A DNA stretch of 64,000 nt from Mesorhizobium loti (lineage in GTDB: Bacteria > Pseudomonadota > Alphaproteobacteria > Rhizobiales > Rhizobiaceae), in NCBI RefSeq assembly GCF_001510895.1, contig NZ_LPWA01000164.1, forward strand, positions 1 to 64,000, given 5' to 3'. Position 1 is the stretch's first letter. Each line of letters opens with the position of its first letter. The notes beneath the pieces are model-generated. The model ran no database searches. It had not been told where the DNA came from and was given only the letters and a program-made list of their open reading frames with translations. The position numbers and the translations under genes are program-made. Positions 8,207 to 16,737 of this stretch are shown piece after piece.

Positions 8207-8236
8207 GCGCCCGGGTGTTTGGAAGAGGAGCCAAGC

Positions 8237-9196
8237 ATGACTGCGATTACCGGCAAGATCCAGATCGTCAAGCGTCCCGGAGAACTCGGGGTGCATTCGA
8301 TGGACACCTTCAATATGGTCGTTCCCGACCTGCGTGTCGCCGAGGACTTCTACAGGGCATTCGGCCTCGACGTGCGTGAGGAGGGCAATGGCCTGGGGCT
8401 TTTTACCGTCGGATCAGACCACCGCTGGGCCAGCATCGGCGAAGGCAGCCGCAAGAAACTGAACTTCCTCTCCTTCGGCCTGTTCGAGGAGGACTTCGAG
8501 CCGATGAAGCGGCGGATCGAGGCCGAAGGGATCCGCCTTTTGGATGCGCCGCGCGGCTTCGATTCCAACGGCGTCTGGTTCTATGACCACAACGGTGTGC
8601 TGATCGAGATCAAGGTCGCGGAAAAGACCTCGCCGGACGAGAAGATGCCGTTCGACATGGCTTCCTGCCCGCCGGGCGTCGCGGGCGCGCCGCAGCGTTC
8701 CAAGGCGACTAAGGTGCGCCCGACCCGCCTTGCGCATGTGCTGGTCTTCACTGCTGACGTGCCGAAGGCCATCGATTTCTATAGCCGCGTGCTCGGCCTG
8801 CGTCTGTCCGACCGCTCCGGCGACGGCATCTGCTTCATGCACGGCATCCACGGCTCGGATCATCACCTGATCGCCTTCGCCAAATCCAGCGCGCCCGGAC
8901 TGCATCATTGCAGCTGGGACGTCGGCTCGATCAACGAGATTGGCAAGGGCGCGATGCAGATGGCCGAAAAGGGGTTCCAGAAGGGCTGGGGCCTGGGCCG
9001 GCACGTCCTGGGCTCGAACTACTTCCATTATGTCCGCGATCCCTGGGGCAGCTATTCGGAATATTCCGCCGACATCGACTATATCCCGGCGACCTGCGAC
9101 TGGGAGGCGGGCGACTATCCGCCGGAGGACTCCCTCTATCTCTGGGGTCCGGAACTGCCCAAAGACTTCGTCGTCAATCACGAGGCATCAGGCTGA
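8237..9196 (+). CDS. Two-domain VOC protein, type I extradiol dioxygenase-like
   Basis: The 319-aa protein has two vicinal-oxygen-chelate modules, at about residues 18-130 and 160-285, as in catechol 2,3-dioxygenases. The C-terminal module keeps a likely iron triad: His167 (RLAHVLVF), His224 (LHHCSWDV) and Glu275 (GSYSEYSAD). This supports an active meta-cleaving enzyme that opens a dihydroxylated ring using Fe(II) and oxygen. The ATG at 8237 follows GAAGAGGAG. It sits between a FAH-family hydrolase and a flavin hydroxylase, which fits ring hydroxylation, cleavage and hydrolysis in one pathway. The actual aromatic substrate is not evident. Confidence 0.85.
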   Translation: MTAITGKIQIVKRPGELGVHSMDTFNMVVPDLRVAEDFYRAFGLDVREEGNGLGLFTVGSDHRWASIGEGSRKKLNFLSFGLFEEDFEPMKRRIEAEGIRLLDAPRGFDSNGVWFYDHNGVLIEIKVAEKTSPDEKMPFDMASCPPGVAGAPQRSKATKVRPTRLAHVLVFTADVPKAIDFYSRVLGLRLSDRSGDGICFMHGIHGSDHHLIAFAKSSAPGLHHCSWDVGSINEIGKGAMQMAEKGFQKGWGLGRHVLGSNYFHYVRDPWGSYSEYSADIDYIPATCDWEAGDYPPEDSLYLWGPELPKDFVVNHEASG

Positions 9197-9345
9197 GCAA
9201 AGCCGTCGGCTGGCTGCGCCCCGTCTCGCGCTGCCGCCTGGTGTTCAATGAAACCTGGGACGCACAAGGCGTCTCGCGCGTTGCCGACGACAACTTACGT
9301 CATTCGGCGTGAGGTCGTGCGGGTAAAATCTATATGGAGGAAGAA

Positions 9346-10902
9346 ATGAGCACCTACGATTATGACGTGGTGGTGGTTGGCTACGGCCCGACCGGTCAGA
9401 TGGCGGCAGCGCAGATCGGGAGCCGAGGCTGGAAAGTCGGTGCCTTCGAAAGACATCCGGGTCTTTATAGCCTGCCACGCGCCGGCCATGTCGATCACGA
9501 GATCATGCGCCAGCTGCAAAGCATAGGAGCGGTCGACCGTTTCCTTGAGGACGCCTTCCGCATGACGAAGTACTATTGGCGCAACGCCAGGGGCGAAACG
9601 CTGTTGACGTTCGACTGGGATGCGCTCGGCATATCGGGCTGGGCATCCGACTATCTGCTCTACCAGCCGCATCTGGAAGACGCGCTGAACGCATCGGTTA
9701 GCGGCCAAAGCAATGTCGAGGTTCATCACGGCTGGCTGGCGACCGGTATCGATCAGGACCAAGGTGGCGTGACACTGACCTTGAGGCGAAGCGATCCGGG
9801 TTCGTCCGAAACCAAAGTGGTGCGCTCCCGCTACCTGCTCGGCGCCGACGGCGCCAACAGCTTCGTTCGCACGACACTCGGGATCGCGCAGGACGACTAC
9901 GGCTTCAAGGAAAATTGGCTCGTCATGGATTTGCGTCCGAAACGGGAGGTCAGCTTCGAATTCGACAACGGGCAGATTTGCGATCCGGCGCGCCCAATGT
10001 GCCTTTTCCAGCTCGGCAAGACGCATCGTCGCTTCGAGTTCATGATGATGCCGGGCGAGACCCGGGAGCATCTGGAAAAGCCGGAAACCGTCTGGGAACT
10101 GATCAAGCCCTGGATGACGCCCGACGACGCCGACCTGATCCGTAACGTCGTCTACACGTTCCGCTCGTCGATGGCGACCCGCTGGCGGGCCGGCCGCGTC
10201 TTCCTTGCCGGCGACTCCGCGCATCTCATGCCGCCCTTCATGGGGCAGGGCATGTGCTCGGGCCTGCGCGACGCGGTGAACATCGCTTGGAAGCTCGACC
10301 TCGTCCTTCGCGGCGCGGCGGACGACGCGCTTCTCGACAGCTACGAAGCCGAGCGCAAGCCACATGTGAAGGTCGTCATCGATCTTTCGACCGAAGTCGG
10401 TCGGATTTCCTGCATCACTGATCCGGAAGCTGCGGCGGGGCGTGACGCGGCTATCCTTTCCGGCAACGTGCCGCCACCGCCGCCTTTCCCCTGGTTGCAA
10501 GACGGTCTGCTATCCGGCGCCGCCGACGGGAGCGCCGTGGCTGGCCGACTCGGACCGCAGGGGCGCATCGCGTCCGGCGGGCTGGAAGGGCTTGCGGACG
10601 ACATTCTCGGTCGCGGCAAGTGGCAGCTTATTTCCCGCAGCGATCTGCTGGGTCATCTCCCCACGGAGTTGGCGTCCGTGCTCTCCTCGCTTGGCACCGT
10701 CGCGATCTCCCTCGACAGAATCGAGGACAGCGACGGCACCTACGGCGCCTATCTCGATGCGAACGGGCTGGAAGCGGTCCTCGTCCGCCCCGACTTCTAT
10801 GTTTATGGCGCAAGCGCAAGCCAGGCCGAAATGTGCGCGGTGATCGAGGAACTGCGCCGTCAGGTAGGCGCATCTCGGAAAGCCGAGGAAAAGGTAGCCT
10901 AA
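9346..10902 (+). CDS. FAD-dependent aromatic monooxygenase (MhpA/PheA-like)
   Basis: This 518-aa flavoprotein has the Rossmann FAD motif GYGPTG at residues 12-17 and the second FAD motif with Asp290 in LAGDSAHLMPPFMGQGM, typical of group A aromatic hydroxylases such as 3-(3-hydroxyphenyl)propionate hydroxylase. A central substrate-binding domain and a C-terminal thioredoxin-like tail region follow. It should add a hydroxyl ortho or para to a phenolic group using NAD(P)H and oxygen, preparing the substrate of the upstream dioxygenase. Of two close ATGs, the one at 9346 is preferred because GGAGGAAG precedes it and covers the first. Confidence 0.88.
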   Translation: MSTYDYDVVVVGYGPTGQMAAAQIGSRGWKVGAFERHPGLYSLPRAGHVDHEIMRQLQSIGAVDRFLEDAFRMTKYYWRNARGETLLTFDWDALGISGWASDYLLYQPHLEDALNASVSGQSNVEVHHGWLATGIDQDQGGVTLTLRRSDPGSSETKVVRSRYLLGADGANSFVRTTLGIAQDDYGFKENWLVMDLRPKREVSFEFDNGQICDPARPMCLFQLGKTHRRFEFMMMPGETREHLEKPETVWELIKPWMTPDDADLIRNVVYTFRSSMATRWRAGRVFLAGDSAHLMPPFMGQGMCSGLRDAVNIAWKLDLVLRGAADDALLDSYEAERKPHVKVVIDLSTEVGRISCITDPEAAAGRDAAILSGNVPPPPPFPWLQDGLLSGAADGSAVAGRLGPQGRIASGGLEGLADDILGRGKWQLISRSDLLGHLPTELASVLSSLGTVAISLDRIEDSDGTYGAYLDANGLEAVLVRPDFYVYGASASQAEMCAVIEELRRQVGASRKAEEKVA

Positions 10903-10971
10903 GCAGCGCGTGCGCGTAGAAGACGGGCGGTGACGCCCGTCCCAACGCCAAATCGTGAAAGACCCGACGAG

Positions 10972-12093
10972 ATGGATGACATCATCGCCCCTTTGACCGA
11001 TCTGGGAAGAGACCTGTCGCCGGCCGATCCGGCAAGGCAGGGCGAGAATGCCGCGCACCGGAGAGCCATGCCTCTCCAGCGGTTGATCGGCAACGGCATG
11101 GAATGGGCCGACGCGCATGCGCTGCATGCGCTGTCGGAAGCGGGGTTCGAATGGGTGGAAAGCGCCGAAGCGCTGGCTGACGCGGCTCTCCTGCGAGCAC
11201 AAAAGGCCGAAAAAGCCGGACATGAACAGAGTGCAAGACGCTGGTATCTTGGCGCCTCGGCCAGCCTGCGCTTCGGTCAGACGGCGCTTCCCGTCGATGA
11301 TGATCGCAAACGCGCCGTCTATTCCCGAATGGTCGACGCATTCGGGCGGGCCATGGCCCTGTCCACTCCTCCGGGCGAGAAGCTTCACATCCCGTTTCGC
11401 GGCGGGCAGCTTTGCGGCTGGCTGCTTTTGCCGGCGGCGGGCCGGGCTACAGGTGTCGTGATCGTCATCGGAGGGTTCGACGGCTGGCGCGAAGAATATT
11501 TCTCCGGGGCGGAGCATCTTCTGGAGCGCGGGCTTGCCGTTTTCCTCGGTGAGGTGCCGGGGCAAGGGGAAACTCGCCTCGAACATCGCCTGTATATCAC
11601 CGCCGATGTCGAGCAGGCCATGTCGGCTGTTGTCGGCGCGTTGCTTGCCGATCCACGCCTCGGCGGCAAGGTGGGGATATGGGGCAACAGTTTCGGCGGT
11701 TGTCTCGCGCCGCGTCTCGCCTGTTTCGACCGTCGCGTTGTCGCTTGCTGCGCCAACGGAGGTACACCCCGCCCGATAGAAGTGGTCGAACGCTTCCCGA
11801 GATTCGTAACGAAGCTGGAAGCCATGACCGGCGCGGACGCCGACACCGCTTGCGGCGTGGTTCGCGCTCTCGATATCACGGACTTCCTGCCGAAAATGCG
11901 GGCGCCGCTTCTACAGTTGCACAGCGTGCCCGACCGGGTGTTCTCGCTGGAGACTGCACGGATCCTCTATCAAGGCGCTGGTTCGCAAGACAAGCGGCTC
12001 GTCGTGTGGGAAGATGGCGATCACTGCATCTATAACCATACACTCGAGAAGCATTGTCTGGTTGCGGATTGGTTCGCAGACAGAATGATGTAA
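10972..12093 (+). CDS. Alpha/beta hydrolase resembling C-C bond hydrolases (2,6-dihydroxypseudooxynicotine hydrolase type)
   Basis: The 373-aa protein has an N-terminal helical cap of about 130 residues and a C-terminal alpha/beta hydrolase core. The nucleophile elbow is GNSFGG with Ser240. Asp in SVPDRVF and His in EDGDHCIYNH complete a plausible triad. The long N-terminal helical part and overall layout resemble FrsA-like and 2,6-dihydroxypseudooxynicotine hydrolases, which cleave C-C bonds next to an aromatic ring. That fits the last step of the neighbouring ring-hydroxylation and cleavage genes. The ATG at 10972 is used; a GTG at 10930 is possible. The substrate is unknown. Confidence 0.75.
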   Translation: MDDIIAPLTDLGRDLSPADPARQGENAAHRRAMPLQRLIGNGMEWADAHALHALSEAGFEWVESAEALADAALLRAQKAEKAGHEQSARRWYLGASASLRFGQTALPVDDDRKRAVYSRMVDAFGRAMALSTPPGEKLHIPFRGGQLCGWLLLPAAGRATGVVIVIGGFDGWREEYFSGAEHLLERGLAVFLGEVPGQGETRLEHRLYITADVEQAMSAVVGALLADPRLGGKVGIWGNSFGGCLAPRLACFDRRVVACCANGGTPRPIEVVERFPRFVTKLEAMTGADADTACGVVRALDITDFLPKMRAPLLQLHSVPDRVFSLETARILYQGAGSQDKRLVVWEDGDHCIYNHTLEKHCLVADWFADRMM

Positions 12094-12161
12094 TACGGAT
12101 CTTTGGCTAGATAGGTCAGCGTTTAATGGAACCGCAGAAATACTCTAACTATTTTTTTTAC

Positions 12162-12202
12162 GCAATTCCAGGAAAACCGCTACGCACTTTTCCTGGAATT
12201 GC
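12162..12202. repeat. Palindromic element, 15-bp arms
   Basis: GCAATTCCAGGAAAA at 12162-12176 is exactly mirrored at 12188-12202 around an 11-base loop. The sequence resembles a dispersed rhizobial intergenic palindrome. It lies between two convergent genes and may act as a bidirectional transcription stop, although no clear U-tract follows. Confidence 0.75.
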
Positions 12203-12243
12203 TCTAAGATGTTTGATTGCGGCCCCTTGCGACGACCTCGGGT

Positions 12244-13329
12244 TCAGGCCGGATAGGGTCGCGGCCGGGCAAGCCGCTGGACCCAGCGGAAGGCGTCGCG
12301 GCTGAGGCGCGAGCGCATCTTGTCCCGGGAATTAACCCTAAGCAGCATGTTGCCGGTGATCAGCCACTTGGCGAGCCGTATCGACAGGTCGGGCTTGATG
12401 CGGTTGGCAAGCTTGATCGCGCGTGGCTCGTCGAACAGGCGCCCGGTCACGTTGAGGACGGTTGCCAGCTCGAGCTCGATGCCGGTCATGCGCGCGGCTT
12501 CGAGCAGCCGCGCTTCCGCCTCTGGCGATTGCAACGCGCGCAAGCCCTGCAGCACGTCGACGCAAAGCTGCAGCCGGTGGAATTTATGGCCGCCCGCGGC
12601 GTGAACGATGGCGATGGTGAGCAGCGACGCCGGCGTGTCGGCCTCGCCGCCGTCGATGGTCTTCAATTCCCGAAAGCCCAGCGACAGGCGCCGCCGCATG
12701 CCGGTGTCGTGCACCAGATTGCCGTGCAGCTCGATCAGCAGGCTGGAGTTCTCCTTCTCCAGCCATTTGAACTCCTGCAGCTCATGCGATTCCGCCTCGC
12801 CGCTGCCGAGTTTGAAGCCGCAGTCGGCGATCACGCCGTTGGCCGCGCCAATGCTGCCGGGATCGACCAGTATGTCGATGTCGGTGAAGGGCCGGTCGGC
12901 GGCATGTCGGTACAGCTTGCGCGCGAAGACCGGACCCTTGACGATACGGGCCGCAACGTCTTTCGCAGCCAGGGCTTTCATGATGCGATCGCCATGATAT
13001 TGCAGCAGCATCGACTGGCCGGTGGCCAGCGTCGCCTGGTCGCGAAGTTCAGCAAGCTTCCGCTGGAGGGCAGGGTCCTGCGACAGTTGCGCGTCGCCAA
13101 TTTCCCTGAGTTTGCGCAGCATGATCGGCAGCACGCCGTGGAATTCGGCGTTGGCCAGCAGCGCCGTCAAGCTGTTTGCCGAAAGGCTGCGGCCCCGGTC
13201 GGCCGGTGCTTCGGGGTCGGCAAAGTCGAGCAGCAGTTTTTCTTCGGCAGGCGAAAGCGGTGGTAGCATCAACCGTGCAACGTTCGCGAATGGCGTTCGA
13301 ATTGCGCGAACATGGTCGCAGAAAAGCAT
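12244..13329 (-). CDS. Nucleotidyltransferase family protein (NTP_transf_5 type)
   Basis: The 361-aa protein contains the polymerase-beta-like signature of the NTP_transf_5 family: KGPVFARKLY followed by Arg146 and the paired acidic residues DID at 150-152. Members are common in lasso peptide loci that also carry an HprK-like kinase (the padeN gene of the paeninodin cluster is one). They are thought to transfer a nucleotidyl or other group, but the reaction is largely unproven. Here it is on the opposite strand, about 6 kb from the RiPP locus, and 19 bases after the DhaK stop, so it could be co-transcribed with the DHA-kinase unit. The start is uncertain: no ribosome site precedes 13329, and ATG at 13269 also fits. 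Confidence 0.72.
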   Translation of the reverse strand: MLFCDHVRAIRTPFANVARLMLPPLSPAEEKLLLDFADPEAPADRGRSLSANSLTALLANAEFHGVLPIMLRKLREIGDAQLSQDPALQRKLAELRDQATLATGQSMLLQYHGDRIMKALAAKDVAARIVKGPVFARKLYRHAADRPFTDIDILVDPGSIGAANGVIADCGFKLGSGEAESHELQEFKWLEKENSSLLIELHGNLVHDTGMRRRLSLGFRELKTIDGGEADTPASLLTIAIVHAAGGHKFHRLQLCVDVLQGLRALQSPEAEARLLEAARMTGIELELATVLNVTGRLFDEPRAIKLANRIKPDLSIRLAKWLITGNMLLRVNSRDKMRSRLSRDAFRWVQRLARPRPYPA

Positions 13330-13348
13330 GAGGCAAGCCAGCGAAGGC

Positions 13349-14335
13349 TTACATCCCCCAGCGCAGCGCCGCCGTGTGCACCGGCGCGTCCCACAGCGCC
13401 GTCATTTCATCGTCGAGCATGGTCAGCGTGATCGAGCATCCAGCCATGTCGAGCGAGGTGACGTATGAGCCGACCAGAGAGCGGATTACCTCCACACCGC
13501 TCCTCTCGAAGATTTTGCGGGCGCTGTTGTACATCAGATAGAGCTCCATCGACGGCGTGCCGCCGAAGCCGTTGACGAACAGCAGCGCCGGCCCCTTTGC
13601 CCGTTCGCCAAGATCGCCGAGAATTGCCGTGCAGATCTCCTCGGCGATGGCGTCGGCGCTCTTCAGCGCATCGCGTCGCCGGCCGGGTTCGCCATGGATG
13701 CCGACGCCGAACTCCATCTCGCTGTCGCCGATCTCGAAAGTCGGCCTGCCCGCCGCCGGCACCGTGCAACTGGTGAGCGCCACGCCCATCGAGCGCGTCG
13801 CGCCGTTGACGCGATCGCCCAGCGCCTTGAGGTCGGGTAAAGCCAAGCCTTGCTCGGCGGCGGCGCCGACGATCTTCTCTACCACCAACGTGCCGGCGAC
13901 ACCGCGCCGGCCTGTCGTGTAGGACGAATTCTCGACCGCGACGTCGTCATTGGTCACCACCTGCAGCACGCCTTCCGACATTTCGGCCGCCATGTCGAAG
14001 TTCATCACGTCGCCTTCATAGTTCTTGACGATGAACAGGCAGCCGGCGCCGGCGTCGACCGACTGCGCGGCCGCGAGCATCTGGTCAGGCGTCGGCGAAG
14101 TGAAGACCTGGCCGGGGCAGGCGGCGTCCAGCATGCCGTGGCCGACCAGCCCGCCATGCAGCGGCTCGTGGCCGGAGCCGCCGCCCGAGATCAGCGCCAC
14201 CTTGCCCAGCTTGAGCTCTCTGCGGCGGACGAATTTGTGCTCGTCGCCGAGCACGAGGATGTCGGAATGCGCGGCGACGAAGCCGTCGAGGCTTTCGGTG
14301 AGGACCGTGTCCACCGAATTCAAAAACTTCTTCAT
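13349..14335 (-). CDS. dhaK: Dihydroxyacetone kinase subunit DhaK (PTS type)
   Basis: This 328-aa protein is the substrate-binding subunit of dihydroxyacetone kinase. GGGSGHEPLHGG near residue 50 and FGVGIHGEPG, with the histidine that forms a hemiaminal with DHA, are present. It binds DHA and receives a phosphate from the ADP held on DhaL, which is recharged by DhaM. The ATG at 14335 is preceded by GGGAGGAC. It is the last kinase gene in the minus-strand operon, separated from DhaL and DhaM by the HTH-like gene and the EI gene. A second, fused DHA kinase lies at 17737-19377. Confidence 0.92.
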   Translation of the reverse strand: MKKFLNSVDTVLTESLDGFVAAHSDILVLGDEHKFVRRRELKLGKVALISGGGSGHEPLHGGLVGHGMLDAACPGQVFTSPTPDQMLAAAQSVDAGAGCLFIVKNYEGDVMNFDMAAEMSEGVLQVVTNDDVAVENSSYTTGRRGVAGTLVVEKIVGAAAEQGLALPDLKALGDRVNGATRSMGVALTSCTVPAAGRPTFEIGDSEMEFGVGIHGEPGRRRDALKSADAIAEEICTAILGDLGERAKGPALLFVNGFGGTPSMELYLMYNSARKIFERSGVEVIRSLVGSYVTSLDMAGCSITLTMLDDEMTALWDAPVHTAALRWGM

Positions 14336-14360
14336 GGCAGTCCTCCCGATAGAGTCTCGC

Positions 14361-14792
14361 TTAGCCGCTGCCCTTGCCGGCGATGCTGGTGATCTTCTGG
14401 ATGAATTCGTTGATCGCGCGGTCGAGCGCGGCGTTTTGCTTGTCGTCGCCGAAATCCGGCACGATGAGCGACACGTGGCGCGTCTTGCGCGGGCCTGAAG
14501 CCGCCGGCAGCTTGCCGGGATGCGCCTGATGATAGGCAACCAGGAACTGATCGCGCTCGGCCGGGCTGAAATGGCAGACGGAAAAGATGGAAGGCAAATG
14601 CTTCGACGGGATCGGGATCGAATAGGCTGGGCTTGAGATCTGCGTGACGAAGCTGCGGTGCTTGCCGAGCGCATCGGCGAGCCGCTGGCGCATGCCCGAC
14701 GGCCGCTGGTCGATTACATGCGACAGGATCGTCTTGTAGGCGCGGATCGCGTCTTCCGAGCTGGCTTCCTGTATCTTGGCTGCCTTGGCCAT
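14361..14792 (-). CDS. Small HTH-like protein inside the DHA-kinase operon
   Basis: The 143-aa product is not a known kinase part. Its region GMRQRLADALGKHRSFVTQI, then IPSKHLPSIFSVCHFSPAERDQFLVAY, reads like the helices of an XRE/lambda-repressor DNA-binding domain. The tail (RKTRHVSLIVPDFGDDKQNAAL...) is a short helical extension. The start at 14792 lies 7 bases after the EI gene stop, so it is probably translationally coupled. Its place between EI and DhaK suggests a pathway regulator or accessory factor. The HTH reading comes from the sequence pattern; the regulatory role is inference. Confidence 0.65.
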   Translation of the reverse strand: MAKAAKIQEASSEDAIRAYKTILSHVIDQRPSGMRQRLADALGKHRSFVTQISSPAYSIPIPSKHLPSIFSVCHFSPAERDQFLVAYHQAHPGKLPAASGPRKTRHVSLIVPDFGDDKQNAALDRAINEFIQKITSIAGKGSG

Positions 14793-14799
14793 GCCGCGC

Positions 14800-16374
14800 T
14801 TACACCGAGACGTCCGCGATGGCCGCCTTGGCCATTGCAAGTTGCGCCGGCGCGACCGAAAGATCGCGCAGGCCGGCTTCCAGAAGCGCCGGGATGGCGA
14901 CCGGATCGCCGCCGGCATCGCCGCAAAGGCTGACCGGGATCCCTCGCTGGTGTCCGAAGGCGGCGACCGAAGCGATCAGCCGCAGGACGGCTGGGTGACG
15001 GAGCGAATTGAGATACGCGACGGCGGCGTTGTCACGCGCGGCCGCCAGCACATATTGCGTGAGATCATTGGAGCCGACCGAGAAAAAGGCGACATTGGCG
15101 AATGCTTCCGGCGCGATGGCGACCGACGGCACCTCGACCATGATGCCGAGCGGCGGCAGCTTGTGCGCAACACCGCGCGCGGCAAGCGCCGTCTGCTCTT
15201 CGGCGAACAGCGCGGCGGCCTGGCTGTATTCTTCGGCGGTGGCGATCATCGGAAACATCACCTTCAGATTGCCGTGTACGGCGGCGCGCAGCAATGCCCG
15301 GATTTGCACCCGGAAGATGTCGCGCCGCGCGAGCGACAGCCTGATGCCGCGCAGGCCGAGGAACGGATTGGTTTCCTCGACGGTGAAGCCGGGAACCGGC
15401 TTGTCGCCGCCGGCATCGACCGTGCGGATCGTCACCGGTTTTTCACCGGCCCATTCCAGCACCTTGCGATAGGCACGGTACTGCGTTTCCTCATCCGGCA
15501 GCGCCTTGCCAAACAGGAATTCCGTCCGCATCAGGCCGACGCCGTCGCAGCTCGCGATATCGATGCTGTCGACATCGGAAGGGTAGGCGATGTTCACCTG
15601 CACCCGCACATGCGTGCCGGCTTTGGTCGCAGCCGGCTGGGCGAGAAAAGTCTGCGTCTTGCCCTGGCGAGCCGCGAAGGACGAGGCCGACTGCCGAAAG
15701 GCATCGATCTCCGCCGGCGAAGGCGAAAGCATGATGGCGCCATGCTCGGCGTCCAGCAACGCGTTCCCTGCCGGTTTATCCGCTGAAGCGCCAAGCCCCA
15801 CCACCATCGGCACACCGCGCGAGCGTGCCAGCATGGCGACATGGCTGGCCGAACTGCCTGCCTTCAGCGCAATGCCGCCGCCTCTGCTCCAGTCGGTTTC
15901 GAGGAAGCGCGTCGGCGCGATGTCCACGCCATAGAGGATGGCGCCGGTGGGTGCGTCTATGTCGCCATCCTCGCTCAGCGCCAGCAGCACCTGGTCGCGG
16001 ATGTCGCGCAAATCGGCGGCACGCGCGCGGAAATAGTCTTGATCCGACGCCTCGTAGCCGGCGATTTCGGCATCCAGCGCTTGCCGCCATGCGACATCGG
16101 CCGGCTCTCCGGAGCCGATAGATGCGAAGGCCGGACCGCCCAGCGCGTCGTCCTCCAGCATGGCGATTTGGAATTCGAGTATGCCGGCGGCATCGTCATC
16201 GGCGGTTTCGGCAAGTGACGTCAGCCGGCTCACCGCCCTGCCGATCGCCGCCGTCAGCGCCGCTTTTTCCTCTGCCGCGGTCGCCTTGCCTCTATAGACG
16301 GCTACCGGCCGGTCGAGGTCGAAGAGCGGCCCTTCGGCATAGCCAGGAGAGGCGGGAATGCCGTCAATCCGCAT
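14800..16374 (-). CDS. PTS enzyme I-like PEP-protein phosphotransferase of the DHA-kinase system
   Basis: The 524-aa protein has the enzyme I layout: an N-terminal HPr-binding domain, the swivelling domain with the phospho-histidine in KAGSSASHVAMLAR, and a full C-terminal PEP-binding barrel with VGSNDLTQYVLA and the SLCGDAGG cysteine block. It should take phosphate from PEP and pass it to the adjacent HPr and then to DhaM. In E. coli DhaM these parts are fused and the EI part is truncated, whereas here the enzyme is separate and complete. The ATG at 16374 is chosen because AAGGA lies 8 bases upstream. Confidence 0.88.
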   Translation of the reverse strand: MRIDGIPASPGYAEGPLFDLDRPVAVYRGKATAAEEKAALTAAIGRAVSRLTSLAETADDDAAGILEFQIAMLEDDALGGPAFASIGSGEPADVAWRQALDAEIAGYEASDQDYFRARAADLRDIRDQVLLALSEDGDIDAPTGAILYGVDIAPTRFLETDWSRGGGIALKAGSSASHVAMLARSRGVPMVVGLGASADKPAGNALLDAEHGAIMLSPSPAEIDAFRQSASSFAARQGKTQTFLAQPAATKAGTHVRVQVNIAYPSDVDSIDIASCDGVGLMRTEFLFGKALPDEETQYRAYRKVLEWAGEKPVTIRTVDAGGDKPVPGFTVEETNPFLGLRGIRLSLARRDIFRVQIRALLRAAVHGNLKVMFPMIATAEEYSQAAALFAEEQTALAARGVAHKLPPLGIMVEVPSVAIAPEAFANVAFFSVGSNDLTQYVLAAARDNAAVAYLNSLRHPAVLRLIASVAAFGHQRGIPVSLCGDAGGDPVAIPALLEAGLRDLSVAPAQLAMAKAAIADVSV

Positions 16375-16415
16375 GGCCCGCATTCCTTGCGGATCGCCGA
16401 TGCGGTTTGCCGGTC

Positions 16416-16718
16416 TCAAGCCGACCGGGCATGGCCCGCGTCCTCGCCGAAATCGCGCTGCACCAGATCGACCAGCGCGCCGACCGCCTCGCGCGCGCCG
16501 TCGCCTCTCGCCCTTATGTGCAGCACCGTTCCCTTCGGCGCTTTGGCCGCCATGACCTTGACGATGCTCTTGGCGTCGAACCAGGGGCCATTGGCGGCCA
16601 CCGCCACTTCCACCTCGGCCGCGAACGACTTGGCGAGCTTGGTGAACTTCACCGAAGGGCGCGCATGCAGGCCCACTTCGTGGGTGATCAGGACCGTGGC
16701 TTCGGCGGATGCGGACAT
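16416..16718 (-). CDS. HPr-like phosphocarrier protein
   Basis: This is a 100-aa HPr homologue with the phosphorylation site GLHARPSVKF near residue 18, followed by DAKSIVKVMAAKAPKGTVL, which matches the HPr Ser-46 loop region. It carries phosphate from the EI-like protein encoded 42 bases downstream to the DhaM EIIA domain encoded just upstream. It is most likely dedicated to DHA phosphorylation rather than PTSNtr, because it is embedded in the dha operon. Confidence 0.9.
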   Translation of the reverse strand: MSASAEATVLITHEVGLHARPSVKFTKLAKSFAAEVEVAVAANGPWFDAKSIVKVMAAKAPKGTVLHIRARGDGAREAVGALVDLVQRDFGEDAGHARSA

Positions 16719-16737
16719 TCAGTCGGTTCCCGTTCAC

